DNA of 64,000 nt, taken from assembly GCF_900109925.1 (NCBI RefSeq), contig NZ_FOBW01000001.1:248001-312000 (forward strand), read 5' to 3'. The stretch's first letter is position 1. Each line of letters begins with the position of its first letter. A program made the position numbers and the translations under genes. Below the pieces are notes generated by a model. It saw only the letters and a program-made list of their open reading frames with translations. It searched no databases and had not been told where the DNA came from. Source of the DNA: Mesobacillus persicus (GTDB taxonomy: Bacteria; Bacillota; Bacilli; Bacillales; Cytobacillaceae). Below are positions 52,058 to 60,388 of the stretch, one piece after another.

Positions 52058-52594
52058 CTAAGACAGCCTTTGCTCCTTAGCTAAACCAAGTTCGGCATCA
52101 ATCAGTTGATCGAGGCGAATTATGCTTTCCCTTGCCCTGTCTATTTTGATTGTTCGATAATGATGGGCGCCCCCTTCTTCTTCATCCTTTTCGTCGGCCC
52201 ATTTGACGATTTTTTGTAGAGTGGTCCGCTCTATATCATTTGTAGGCAGGAAAGAATCGGTGTGAAATAAAATCGCGAGTGCGGTCTCCTTCGCTTGAAC
52301 TGGATTTTCACCTAACCGGATTAGCAATTTATGTGCTCTTTCGGCGCCTTTAATCGGGTGGATATCGTTTTTTCGGTACAATTCATAATCCCATTTCCCG
52401 TTCCGGTACCAAGTGAAATGACCAATATCATGGAGAAATCCCGCTTTGGCAGCTATGTCGACATTCTCTTTGTATTGTTTTGCGAGATGAAACGCATGGT
52501 ACGCAACAGCAATAGCGTGGGCAAATCCCGAGCGCTTAACGTATTTCTGCGTAATATGATGTTCGAAAATATTCAGTAAGGTGACGTCTCTCAT
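52058..52594 (-). CDS. HD-domain metal-dependent phosphohydrolase-like protein
   Basis: A 178-residue HD-superfamily protein: HAFHLAKQY, AAKAGFLHDIGHFTWY with the His-Asp pair (about residues 53-54), HPIKGAERAHKLL and AILFHTDSFLP. These residues build the metal site used to cleave phosphoesters, often nucleotides. Specificity unknown; no second domain is present. GGAGGAATGATTC precedes the ATG. Single gene, terminator downstream. Confidence 0.82.
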   Translation of the reverse strand: MRDVTLLNIFEHHITQKYVKRSGFAHAIAVAYHAFHLAKQYKENVDIAAKAGFLHDIGHFTWYRNGKWDYELYRKNDIHPIKGAERAHKLLIRLGENPVQAKETALAILFHTDSFLPTNDIERTTLQKIVKWADEKDEEEGGAHHYRTIKIDRARESIIRLDQLIDAELGLAKEQRLS

Positions 52595-52838
52595 GAATCA
52601 TTCCTCCTTTGTTTTTAGCGTACCCTTAACATCTATTTTTGCTATATATCATTTTTAAAATGTCTCATGCTTTCAAAATTGCCAACTCACTTTTTTGATA
52701 ATTTTTGTGAGGATAACATAGATTTTTAACCTTCACAAGTGGTTTGCGAGAAAAAGTTACAATTATCAGAATTTGTTCGTTTATACAATTTATTAAATTA
52801 AGGTGGAAAGTGTCCAATAAAGAAGCCCTTTCACGTAT

Positions 52839-52872
52839 AAAAAAGACCAATCTTATAAGGAAGATTGGTCTT
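52839..52872 (-). terminator. terminator of the large membrane protein gene
   Basis: On the minus strand: AAGACCAATCTT, loop CCTTAT, AAGATTGGTCTT, TTTTATACG. A perfect 12-bp stem. Confidence 0.9.
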
Positions 52873-52885
52873 GATTGGTTTGTCT

Positions 52886-55800
52886 TTAGTCCCACTGCTT
52901 TAGTTTCTTTCTAATTGCTTCTATTATTTTGCTGAGCAATGTCTTTTCTCCTCTGGCAGCTTTTTGTTTATTCCACTCGTTAAAGCTCGCAATTGTTATT
53001 AAAAGCGTTCCAACAATGAGTAGGTAACCCCACCAAGGCAAATTCCCCCAAAATGGTTTTGTCTGTAAGAATACGTTTAGCAACAAGACACCTGAACCAA
53101 CAAAGAAGTAAGCCTTGATCCGAAGCCACATACCAGCGAGTAATGATACAAGCGAAAGGGACCCTAGGATAAGTGCATCGTATATAGTTGAACTAGCAAG
53201 GCCATCTGCTACTAGCAACAAGGATACTAGAAGGAGAACGGCCCATTGAATATAGTTCATCAGACTATTCCATTTCCCCCTCAGAGTAACTTTTAGATAA
53301 ATCATTAAAAGAACCCAAGGAAGGAGAATGGCTTCTTGTTGCCATAAAGGGTGTAACTCTAGTTCGTTCAAGATTGTATAGTATGGTAGCAACAAATAGG
53401 CACCCGCAAGGAAGGTTAAGCTAAAACGAATTTCACTAGGAACTCTTAGCCGTTGAGTCCATAAGGCAACGGATATAAGAACCCCATGGACAATTCCTGC
53501 CCAGAAGGTTTCCGACCGGAACAAATATATGGAAGCAAAGAACAAAAATGCCGCTATCGTATACCCATCCACTTTTACAACAGGAAGCTTTTCCCCCGGT
53601 TCCCATAATCTCTTGTACATAATGCAGCCTGTAGCAAGAAGACCTACACCTATTCCCGCTAGCAAAAAGACGTCAACCAATGCACTGTATTCAGCCGTAC
53701 GAATAAACTCCAATGTCCCAAATAGGAAGAACAAAAGTGGTAAAATTGCAAGGTTACCCCACTTTCCTTGATGGAGCAATACGAGCAATCCGACCACGTA
53801 TCCTGTGAGGATGAGATATAAAGTTCCTGTAAACGGATAAACGCTTAGTAAATCGATTAAGCCAAGTAACGAAAATGGAACAAGATAATAAAACGTTCTT
53901 TTTTTAAACAGCTTATTTGCAAGCGTATAGTATACACCAAGCGTTATGCTCGCCAGTAAGAATGCGTAATGACTTAATGCCTCCCCAACAAACAGTCGGA
54001 GCCCGGCATCCAATGCTAAGAATAAGGTTGTAAAAGCGCCGTAAAGGAATAGCTTTATGGACCATTCCACACGGGTAAAACGGATGGAAATCACATAGAT
54101 AACCACACCCATCAGCAAGGGCCAAGTTGATTCGGCACCAAATGCAAAGTAAGTGAGTAATAACGCAGGAACAAGATAAATTTGACCCACCCATGCAAAA
54201 GCGATAGCCAATTCCCTATCCCTTCTTTTCAACCACAGCGAGATGAGCAATACAACCATTCCACCCATTCCAAGTACAAAGGAGTCCATTGTCCTCGTAA
54301 ATTCGATTTGGTCGTGAAGTGGGATTTGAATGATGAAGTAAAAGGCTAACGAGCTCCCAGCTACAACGCTTCTCATCCATTTATAATCGGTAAACCGATA
54401 CATGATATAGAATAGGAAAATCCCGACAAACCATAAGGACGGCCTGACTATCATGTTGTCCATCGGTAAGATCACTGAATAAAGCAACGCTAAAGCGTAG
54501 AAAACTTGCCCAGTTAAAAATGAACGGTTAGTAAGTTCTTTCAGTTGAAGCTTCAATAAAATCCAAGATGTGAACAGTGTAAGGATTCCTGCACTTGCAA
54601 AGTGAAACGGCCTGCCAAGATCCTCGGAATAAAACAATGAATGAAAATACAATTCTTCTCCGAAACACACAATGGAAATCCCGATGACTATTGGAAATAG
54701 CCAAGGGGTTATGAGGCGAGAAGGCTTTCTCTTATCTATTTTTACCATCACAAATAAGACAGTTCCGAGAAACAACAGCATCAAACCTAATTCCCACCAT
54801 TGAGAAAGCAAAAAGCCGACCCAAATAACTAAGCTCATAATGATGAAACCTACGTCTCGGAAGCTTTGCTTGATTACTTGCAGCCATTTATGACCAATCA
54901 TCCAACCAATTAAAAACAGAATATATCCGATAAAAAAGATTGGTAGAGTATAGATAGTAAAATCCAGCCATTGATCAAGAATCCGAACCCCTTCAAATAA
55001 TGCTGATGCGAGAAACACTGGGCTTAAATAACGAAATAAACGGGCAGATTCGGTATTAGCTAAATAAATAAAATTTGCCGTAATCATTAGGTAAGCAAGC
55101 AACAGAATAATGGATGGTTCATCTGCCCTTAGTAACATCCCTTCAACACTTATGTACAGAAACGCAAGGATGGAGACAACCGCACTTGTCGACCTGAATG
55201 CCTTATCCAACCCAAATTCCTTGGTTATAAATCGAGGCACTAATAAAAAAACGATACCTACAAGAGCAAAGCCCATAGGACTGATAGCGTCAAAAGTCCA
55301 GCTCTCAAAGATCTGGTAAGCCGCATAAACGAGCATCACACTAAAAACAAAATGGTACTGCTTTTTACCGCTCACATAGATCATCGCTAAATAGATACAA
55401 GCTGTTAGTATGAGGTTGAAACCATAAAATACTTGGTGTTCATAGAAAAACAGAAGCAATAAAGTCGATAGAACTAAATTTACCTGAGCGAAAGGTGCGA
55501 GTTCGTTCGTAAACAGAGGCTGCGTGCCACGTTTTTTCATCGTTTGAACTCCAATCACAAGTCCGCTGTTGTAAAGCATCATACCTAAGTAAAATGCGTC
55601 AATCCCCCATCCAACTGCCCTTAATAAAAACGCTGCCCCGGCTGTTAAGGCGATCAACGAAAACCACACAAATAGACGCGAGGTAAGTCTTTGGGCAATG
55701 ATTGCGTATATTGGCAAAATCAATATACTACCAATTACACCTAAGAGAAACTTCCCTTCTCCTTCAAAAGAGAGAAATTCGCCCAATAATTGAAACCATC

Positions 55801-56308
55801 CTAATGACAGGATAAAGATCGGAATAAATAAACTTCCAAGGACAATAAATGCGAATGCCGTTTTCTCAATTTTTAATAGTTTAAGGGCTATTAACGCAAT
55901 TCCATAAAATAGAAGTGAAACCAAACCAATGGATGCTGCTTTCATCAAGTCGGACATAGTTGCCCAATTACTTGTAGCAACAAACAGCCCGCCGATAAGC
56001 AGTAAAATAACCCCTAGGTTAAGTAGCCATGAAATGTTTCGCTCTCGGATTTCTTCATTAGTTAATTTCCGCTTTTTCGTGGATTTTTGCATTTTAACCT
56101 GCGTCGTTGCAACATTAGGTTTTTCTCTTATGGACTGAGCTGCTGCTAATGTTCGAGCTTCCTCTTCTTTCGTGATTAAATCACGGGAGTATTGATTATG
56201 TACTGCGATGAGATGATCGATTTCTTCTTGCTCTAGATATCCTTGCCGTTTTAATGTATATAATTCATCTCTAAAAATCCTTCTTCTCTCTTCCCTGTTG
56301 TTATCCAT
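52886..56308 (-). CDS. very large multi-spanning membrane protein (DUF2157-like start), unknown
   Basis: An 1140-residue protein. Residues 1-90 are soluble and helical (RRIFRDELYTLKRQGYLEQEE, then LTKEEEARTLAAAQSIREK); the remainder holds roughly 30 hydrophobic helices with very short loops. NISWLLNLGVILLLIGGLFVATSNW resembles the DUF2157/SCO7-type membrane domain. No catalytic or transport motif is visible. Frequent pairs of helices with similar length suggest internal duplication. Relatives in Bacillus are of unknown function. AGGGGAAAATGG precedes the ATG. It is transcribed alone, next to a 1.2-kb gene-free region upstream. Confidence 0.78.
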   Translation of the reverse strand: MDNNREERRRIFRDELYTLKRQGYLEQEEIDHLIAVHNQYSRDLITKEEEARTLAAAQSIREKPNVATTQVKMQKSTKKRKLTNEEIRERNISWLLNLGVILLLIGGLFVATSNWATMSDLMKAASIGLVSLLFYGIALIALKLLKIEKTAFAFIVLGSLFIPIFILSLGWFQLLGEFLSFEGEGKFLLGVIGSILILPIYAIIAQRLTSRLFVWFSLIALTAGAAFLLRAVGWGIDAFYLGMMLYNSGLVIGVQTMKKRGTQPLFTNELAPFAQVNLVLSTLLLLFFYEHQVFYGFNLILTACIYLAMIYVSGKKQYHFVFSVMLVYAAYQIFESWTFDAISPMGFALVGIVFLLVPRFITKEFGLDKAFRSTSAVVSILAFLYISVEGMLLRADEPSIILLLAYLMITANFIYLANTESARLFRYLSPVFLASALFEGVRILDQWLDFTIYTLPIFFIGYILFLIGWMIGHKWLQVIKQSFRDVGFIIMSLVIWVGFLLSQWWELGLMLLFLGTVLFVMVKIDKRKPSRLITPWLFPIVIGISIVCFGEELYFHSLFYSEDLGRPFHFASAGILTLFTSWILLKLQLKELTNRSFLTGQVFYALALLYSVILPMDNMIVRPSLWFVGIFLFYIMYRFTDYKWMRSVVAGSSLAFYFIIQIPLHDQIEFTRTMDSFVLGMGGMVVLLISLWLKRRDRELAIAFAWVGQIYLVPALLLTYFAFGAESTWPLLMGVVIYVISIRFTRVEWSIKLFLYGAFTTLFLALDAGLRLFVGEALSHYAFLLASITLGVYYTLANKLFKKRTFYYLVPFSLLGLIDLLSVYPFTGTLYLILTGYVVGLLVLLHQGKWGNLAILPLLFFLFGTLEFIRTAEYSALVDVFLLAGIGVGLLATGCIMYKRLWEPGEKLPVVKVDGYTIAAFLFFASIYLFRSETFWAGIVHGVLISVALWTQRLRVPSEIRFSLTFLAGAYLLLPYYTILNELELHPLWQQEAILLPWVLLMIYLKVTLRGKWNSLMNYIQWAVLLLVSLLLVADGLASSTIYDALILGSLSLVSLLAGMWLRIKAYFFVGSGVLLLNVFLQTKPFWGNLPWWGYLLIVGTLLITIASFNEWNKQKAARGEKTLLSKIIEAIRKKLKQWD

Positions 56309-56466
56309 TTTCCCCTCCCATTATTGCAAATACCCCACACTAAAATGTTACATGAAGACCAGTGAATTTTGCACCATTATCTGTAATTTAGTTAATTGAT
56401 ATTATTCGACAAAGGCGAGACGGAAGAATAAAACGGTGTCCACACCACCCATTCTTTGTTGGTTAA

Positions 56467-56543
56467 TTATCCACAATTTGAAAAACTTATTCACAAAACA
56501 ACTTGTCCACAAGGTCTTTTGGCCTAAAAAGAAGTTATCCACA
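56467..56543 (+). promoter_or_regulatory. cluster of four DnaA boxes
   Basis: TTATCCACA at 56467-56475 and 56535-56543 are perfect DnaA boxes; TTATTCACA (56487-56495) fits TTATNCACA; TTGTCCACA (56503-56511) has one mismatch. All lie on the same strand within 77 bp. Neither dnaA nor dnaN is nearby, so this is not oriC but a DnaA-binding cluster like those scattered in B. subtilis. Confidence 0.65.
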
Positions 56544-56721
56544 ATTATTGAAATAGTAACTTCGTTTTTCTTTTTTAAGAACAACGGTATATAGCTATAA
56601 CACAAGTGAGTAACTGTATTACACGCGAGGGTTAACTGTTTCATTCTCATATTAGCACCTGGTACTAATTATGTCCATTGAGTTGTACTCTTGGTGCGGA
56701 CACTTCGGTGTTTCCTAGTAG

Positions 56722-56750
56722 ATAACCTCCCCTCCCCTATCGGAGGTTAT
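56722..56750. repeat. perfect 9-bp inverted repeat
   Basis: ATAACCTCC (56722-56730), 11-nt loop, GGAGGTTAT (56742-56750). It lacks a following T run, so it is not a clear terminator. Confidence 0.5.
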
Positions 56751-56903
56751 TGTGGGGGTTGAAAAATAGACTTTGCCTATAAAAAACTGCCATGCTGAAC
56801 GTGAGTGGGTTCTGCTTTGAAGTAAAAAATACGAATTAACCTTGCATTCGGAAAGTAATTCGCACAAAAAATAAAAAACAATTTGGTAAGTAAATCAGAA
56901 ATG

Positions 56904-56943
56904 AAAAAAGCTTGGAGACATATATATGCTCCAAGCTTTTTTA
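56904..56943. terminator. terminator-like hairpin
   Basis: AAAAAGCTTGGAG, loop ACATATATATG, CTCCAAGCTTTTT: a perfect 13-bp stem with A and T flanks, able to stop transcription from either side. No gene is directly adjacent. Confidence 0.75.
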
Positions 56944-57007
56944 TCCCAGTTATGCGCTGGTTAGCGATTTCCAAAATTTCAAGAAATGCCAGTAAATTAG
57001 CAATTAA

Positions 57008-57196
57008 AATAAGGGGAGAAATTCCTCTTATTAAGGAAATAGCACGAAAAATAGATTAAATAGAGGGAAAGATTCCCCCTATTTACTAGAAAAACATGAA
57101 AATGGACCATTTTGACTGCCTTAGAGGGAAAAACTCCCCTTATATCCCCAAACCAAGCGCTATTCTGCTGGCTAAGGGGAAAAACTCCCTTTATTT
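57008..57196. repeat. array of four related palindromic repeats
   Basis: Four imperfect palindromes of 23-27 bp with the theme TA(A/G)(G/A)GGGAAAxxxTCCC(C/T)(T)TAT: 57008-57032, 57058-57084, 57121-57144, 57173-57196. The TA(A/G) starts at 57010, 57061, 57122 and 57173, so spacing is 51, 61, 51. The intervening sequences are unrelated. The copies differ at several bases, unlike CRISPR repeats. Confidence 0.7.
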
Positions 57197-57410
57197 AAAC
57201 AATCAGAAGTTACTCAATTAAGGATAAGAAAGAATGTCTGCTTCATTATCTACCTTCCAGACATTAACACGCACCTCTTGCTAGTTAAAAATCATTTATA
57301 GCACCACCTATTTTCATGCCGACAAAATCTATGACACAATGTTCAAAGGGGGTTCGAAATTCAGGTCGCATTCCCCGTTTATTTTATTAAACCCGTATAT
57401 ATATAAACAA

Positions 57411-57449
57411 AAAAAGAAGCAGTCTAATTCAGTTGTGAATAGGACTGCT
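57411..57449 (-). terminator. terminator of the SDR gene
   Basis: On the minus strand: AGCAGTC-CTATT, loop, AAT-TA-GACTGCT, TCTTTTTTT. It lies about 85 nt after the SDR stop. Confidence 0.7.
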
Positions 57450-57532
57450 AACTTGTGTGCTAATTCAATTTTTGTATTCGAAATCAGAACCCGTCAGCTG
57501 AACGCATGACAGTATTTTTTAGTTAGTTTTTT

Positions 57533-58249
57533 TTATGGATTCGTTGACCATAGACCGGTTGATTTCACGAACACACGCGGATGGAGTTTGAGTTGGGCAA
57601 TCATCATTTCAGCAAGATCTTCTGCTTGCATGACTCGTTCAGTATTTTCGCCAACGAGATTATTTTCAACTGCCAGATCCGTTGCAACTGTACTTGGAGT
57701 CATTGCTGTTACTCGAATATTGTGTTTTCGAACTTCCATTAATAACGACTCTGTCAGACCTAGAACGGCAAATTTAGAAGCACTATAGGCGCTTGTTACA
57801 GGAGCACCCTTTTGACCCGCTGTAGAAGAGATGTTGATGATATCGCCAGCCTTCCGTTCAATCATTTCAGGAAGAACGGCTCTTGTCACATAATATGTAC
57901 CCATTAGGTTTACTTGAATAATCTTTTCCCATTCTGCAGGCTCAAGTTCTAAAAAGCCGCCAAATTTTGCCGTACCAGCATTATTGATTAGAATATCAAT
58001 AGGCCCTAACTCAGAGCGAATATGTTCGACAGCATGCTCAACTGATGCTAAATCCGCTACATCAGCAGCTGCTCCAGAAACATTTACGCCATATTCCTCT
58101 AACTCTTCTGTGACTTTTTCCAAATTGGTTAACGTTAAGCCTAACAGTCCGACGTTAACCCCCTCTTTCGCCAGAGCGATCGCAGCAGCGCGACCAATTC
58201 CTCTACCGGCTCCTGTTACTAAAGCTGTTTTTCCTTTAAGTGATTGCAT
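57533..58249 (-). CDS. short-chain dehydrogenase/reductase (FabG-like)
   Basis: A 238-residue classical [13 protein letters not shown] (NADP loop, residues 12-21), [19 protein letters not shown] and the catalytic YSASKFA (Tyr/Lys near 153 and 157). It resembles 3-oxoacyl-ACP reductases, but is not beside fab genes, so it probably reduces some other ketone or aldehyde. [13 protein letters not shown] near the C-terminus is typical of the Bacillus group. GGAGAATGTATAT precedes the ATG. Single gene. Confidence 0.85.
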   Translation of the reverse strand: MQSLKGKTALVTGAGRGIGRAAAIALAKEGVNVGLLGLTLTNLEKVTEELEEYGVNVSGAAADVADLASVEHAVEHIRSELGPIDILINNAGTAKFGGFLELEPAEWEKIIQVNLMGTYYVTRAVLPEMIERKAGDIINISSTAGQKGAPVTSAYSASKFAVLGLTESLLMEVRKHNIRVTAMTPSTVATDLAVENNLVGENTERVMQAEDLAEMMIAQLKLHPRVFVKSTGLWSTNP

Positions 58250-58320
58250 ATATACATTCTCCTTCCGTTGTCAGGTATTATAGAAAGCAAACTAAAGAAC
58301 TACCTTGTATAGTTTGCCCA

Positions 58321-58352
58321 AAAAGATTGGGACCAACAAAAGTCGGCCCCAA
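58321..58352 (-). terminator. terminator of the GNAT gene
   Basis: On the minus strand: TTGGGGCCGAC, loop TTTT, GTTGGTCCCAA, TCTTTTT, two mismatches. Confidence 0.8.
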
Positions 58353-58375
58353 GTTGTTTTATCTCTATAGCTTTC

Positions 58376-59050
58376 CTATAGCTCTAAAAGATGAACCATT
58401 TCTTTGCTCTTTAATTGTTCAATCATATCTAACCAAGCTTGCGGTTTATCCGGCAGCACTGAATAATACGTTGAAAGGAAATCAACAACCAAAGTCGATT
58501 TCAATTCATTCACAGAATCATCTAAGGGCATAAAACACAAATCGAGCCCTTCAACCGCTGTTCCATCATTTTCCCACGATGGGTGGACATACGGAAAATC
58601 TAGTCGCTTATATCCTAAATGGGATAAAACTTCTCGCCGCACATAAGGATCCATGGTCTTTACGCCACCAAAGTCATGGTCGCCAATCCGATATGGATCA
58701 TAGATTTCTGCGAACATCCCATTTAATTCAACGCCATTTTGACTTGCAAGCTCCTGTAGGTCTTCCATTCGCTTGTTAGCAATGAAGCGCCCAAGACCAA
58801 GTCCAGGTCTTCCAATGATGGTAAAATCGGTCATCGCAATATTCCATTCCGGATAGTAACGGTACTCCGTTACTCCCACCACTTCCTCTTGATGCACAGC
58901 AACAAAAACACGTATCGATGGATCCTCCAATGGCCCCTTCCATAAGTCAAAGTCCAACACCTCTTCAGGTGGGAAGACTTCTTTCATTAATTGATGGAGT
59001 TTAGCGAATAGTGGATCATCAATGCTAGTAACTCGAATATAGTCCATCAA
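58376..59050 (-). CDS. GNAT-family N-acetyltransferase
   Basis: A 224-residue acetyltransferase-fold protein. VFVAVHQEEVVGVTEYRYY and MTDFTIIGRPGLGLGRFI match the beta4/beta5 region and the acetyl-CoA loop (GxGLGR, about residues 81-86) of GNATs. The C-terminal half (YDPYRIGDHDFGGVKTMDPYVRREVLSHLGYKRLDFPYVHP) is larger than in simple GNATs. It is encoded 19 nt downstream of a nitrilase-family gene on the same strand, and this pairing recurs in Bacillus, where some nitrilases carry a GNAT domain fused. The two may form one modification unit. AAGGAGCTAC precedes the ATG. Confidence 0.8.
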   Translation of the reverse strand: MMDYIRVTSIDDPLFAKLHQLMKEVFPPEEVLDFDLWKGPLEDPSIRVFVAVHQEEVVGVTEYRYYPEWNIAMTDFTIIGRPGLGLGRFIANKRMEDLQELASQNGVELNGMFAEIYDPYRIGDHDFGGVKTMDPYVRREVLSHLGYKRLDFPYVHPSWENDGTAVEGLDLCFMPLDDSVNELKSTLVVDFLSTYYSVLPDKPQAWLDMIEQLKSKEMVHLLEL

Positions 59051-59068
59051 AAAGTAGCTCCTTTTTCC

Positions 59069-59944
59069 TTAGATTCTCTCTGCTTCTTTTTCCCAATCGG
59101 TATAGAGGTCAGTCCTACGGTCACGCCATGTTGTAACAGACCCACGAGCGCGTACCTCGTAGAGTAAATTCAGGTCAAGGTCAGCAGTAACAATCATATC
59201 ATCATTTAATTCCCCTTCAGCCATAAGGCCTTTAGGTGGAAATGGAATATCATTCGGTGTAATGATGGCAGCCTGCCCGAAATTTGCTCTCATAAAGTCA
59301 ACTGTCGGCAATGAACCGACCGTACCGGTTAGAACAACGTAAACCTGATTTTCGATTGCTCGGGCATGACTTGTATAGCGCACACGATGGAATCCGTGGC
59401 GATCATCTGTACAAGACGGACAAAAGATAACATCAGCACCCTTTGCTTTGGCCATACGGACGATTTCAGGAAATTCAATATCATAACAAGTTAACAAGGC
59501 AATTCTACCTTTATCTGTATCGAAAATACGGAAGTCATCTCCAGCAGACATATTCCATTCATCCACTTCAGTTGGAGTAATATGGAGCTTAGCTTGCTCC
59601 TCAATCCGTCCGTTTGGATAAAACAAGTGTGCGACATTATATAGTTTATTGTTCCGAGAAATCACGTGAGTGCCACCAATAATATGCATTCCTGTATTAA
59701 TCGCTAGAGCCTGAAATAAGTCTAAATACTGTTCCGTGAACCCTGGTAATTCGCTGATTGTCAAGCTTGTTTCTTGTTCACTGCCAATTGATAGCAGCTG
59801 AGTTGTAAAAAACTCGGGAAACAGGACAAACTCGGACCCATATTCTTGAGCGGTTTTAACGTAGTGCTCACATTGGGCCGCAAATTCTTCAAACGACTTA
59901 ATGGTATGAAGATGATATTGAACTGCAGAAACTCTCATTTTCAT
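59069..59944 (-). CDS. carbon-nitrogen hydrolase (nitrilase superfamily)
   Basis: A 291-residue amidase-type hydrolase. The Glu-Lys-Cys triad is visible: LFPEFFTTQL (Glu, about residue 43), AKLHITPTEVDEW (Lys), and LTCYDIEFPEIVRMA (Cys). FCPSCTDDRHGFHRVRYTSHARAIENQVYVVLTGTVG is the typical end of the catalytic core. It cleaves a non-peptide C-N bond of unknown substrate. The ATG at 59944 is chosen because GGGGGGATTATC lies upstream and the longer frame begins with unrelated sequence. It is followed within 19 nt by a GNAT gene, so the two are one operon. Confidence 0.87.
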   Translation of the reverse strand: MKMRVSAVQYHLHTIKSFEEFAAQCEHYVKTAQEYGSEFVLFPEFFTTQLLSIGSEQETSLTISELPGFTEQYLDLFQALAINTGMHIIGGTHVISRNNKLYNVAHLFYPNGRIEEQAKLHITPTEVDEWNMSAGDDFRIFDTDKGRIALLTCYDIEFPEIVRMAKAKGADVIFCPSCTDDRHGFHRVRYTSHARAIENQVYVVLTGTVGSLPTVDFMRANFGQAAIITPNDIPFPPKGLMAEGELNDDMIVTADLDLNLLYEVRARGSVTTWRDRRTDLYTDWEKEAERI

Positions 59945-60388
59945 ACGATAATCCCCCCAAGCTTTAGATAAATGTTCGAACCAAGAAAAAACATCGACAA
60001 TCATTATATAGCATCCCCAGTGGAATGGATACAATTTTATGTCCAATATTGGAAAATGTTCTAATGCCTATCATCTGCATAGAAACAAAGCCTGACTAGA
60101 TTAATTAGTCAGACTGATCATGGTTCATCGATTGATAATCATACAAAAGGATATATAGGCTGTCAAGAAATAAGCAAGCGTATAGAAGTCGATATTCATT
60201 TGTTATCTATGTGATATTAAATGATAGCACAAAGCTATCATCATCTATCTACTTATTTCGACATTAATCAAACGTTTGATTAATGTTTCGGCAGAAATCG
60301 TGTAAATACGCCAAAATTAGTTTTTGAACTATAAAAGAATTCAGAAAACTGTCGTGTTCTGCGCTTCCCCGAGAAATAGTTGTTGCTG
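59945..60388. other. gene-free region with hairpins and an operator-like palindrome
   Basis: No gene recognised. It carries a short hairpin CTGACTA/TTAGTCAG (about 60092-60114), a perfect ATGATAGC/GCTATCAT hairpin with a 5-nt loop (60221-60241) and a perfect 24-bp palindrome (60262-60285). It separates the nitrilase-GNAT operon from the S66 peptidase gene. Confidence 0.55.
60262..60285. promoter_or_regulatory. perfect 24-bp palindrome, operator-like
   Basis: CATTAATCAAAC followed at once by its exact reverse complement GTTTGATTAATG. A spacer-free dyad of this length is typical of operators for TetR-family repressors. It lies about 320 bp upstream of the nitrilase start. No tetR gene is in the window. 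Confidence 0.5.

Larger units (their letters stand above)
56309..57410. other. long gene-free region with DnaA boxes, hairpins and a palindrome array
   Basis: About 1.1 kb without a credible gene: open frames here lack ribosome sites and normal composition. It contains a cluster of DnaA boxes (56467-56543), a 9-bp hairpin (56722-56750), a terminator-like hairpin (56904-56943) and four related palindromes (57008-57196), each listed separately. Confidence 0.7.

Noticed and set aside
56467-56543. Chromosomal replication origin
   Set aside because: No dnaA, dnaN, rpmH or gyr genes nearby and no clear AT-rich unwinding element; four boxes fit a secondary DnaA cluster.
56402-56650. 82-residue minus-strand reading frame
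   Set aside because: It spans the DnaA-box cluster, has no ribosome site and an unnatural amino-acid mix.
57008-57196. CRISPR array
   Set aside because: Repeats vary in sequence and length, are palindromic throughout, only four exist, spacing changes from 51 to 61, and no cas gene is present.
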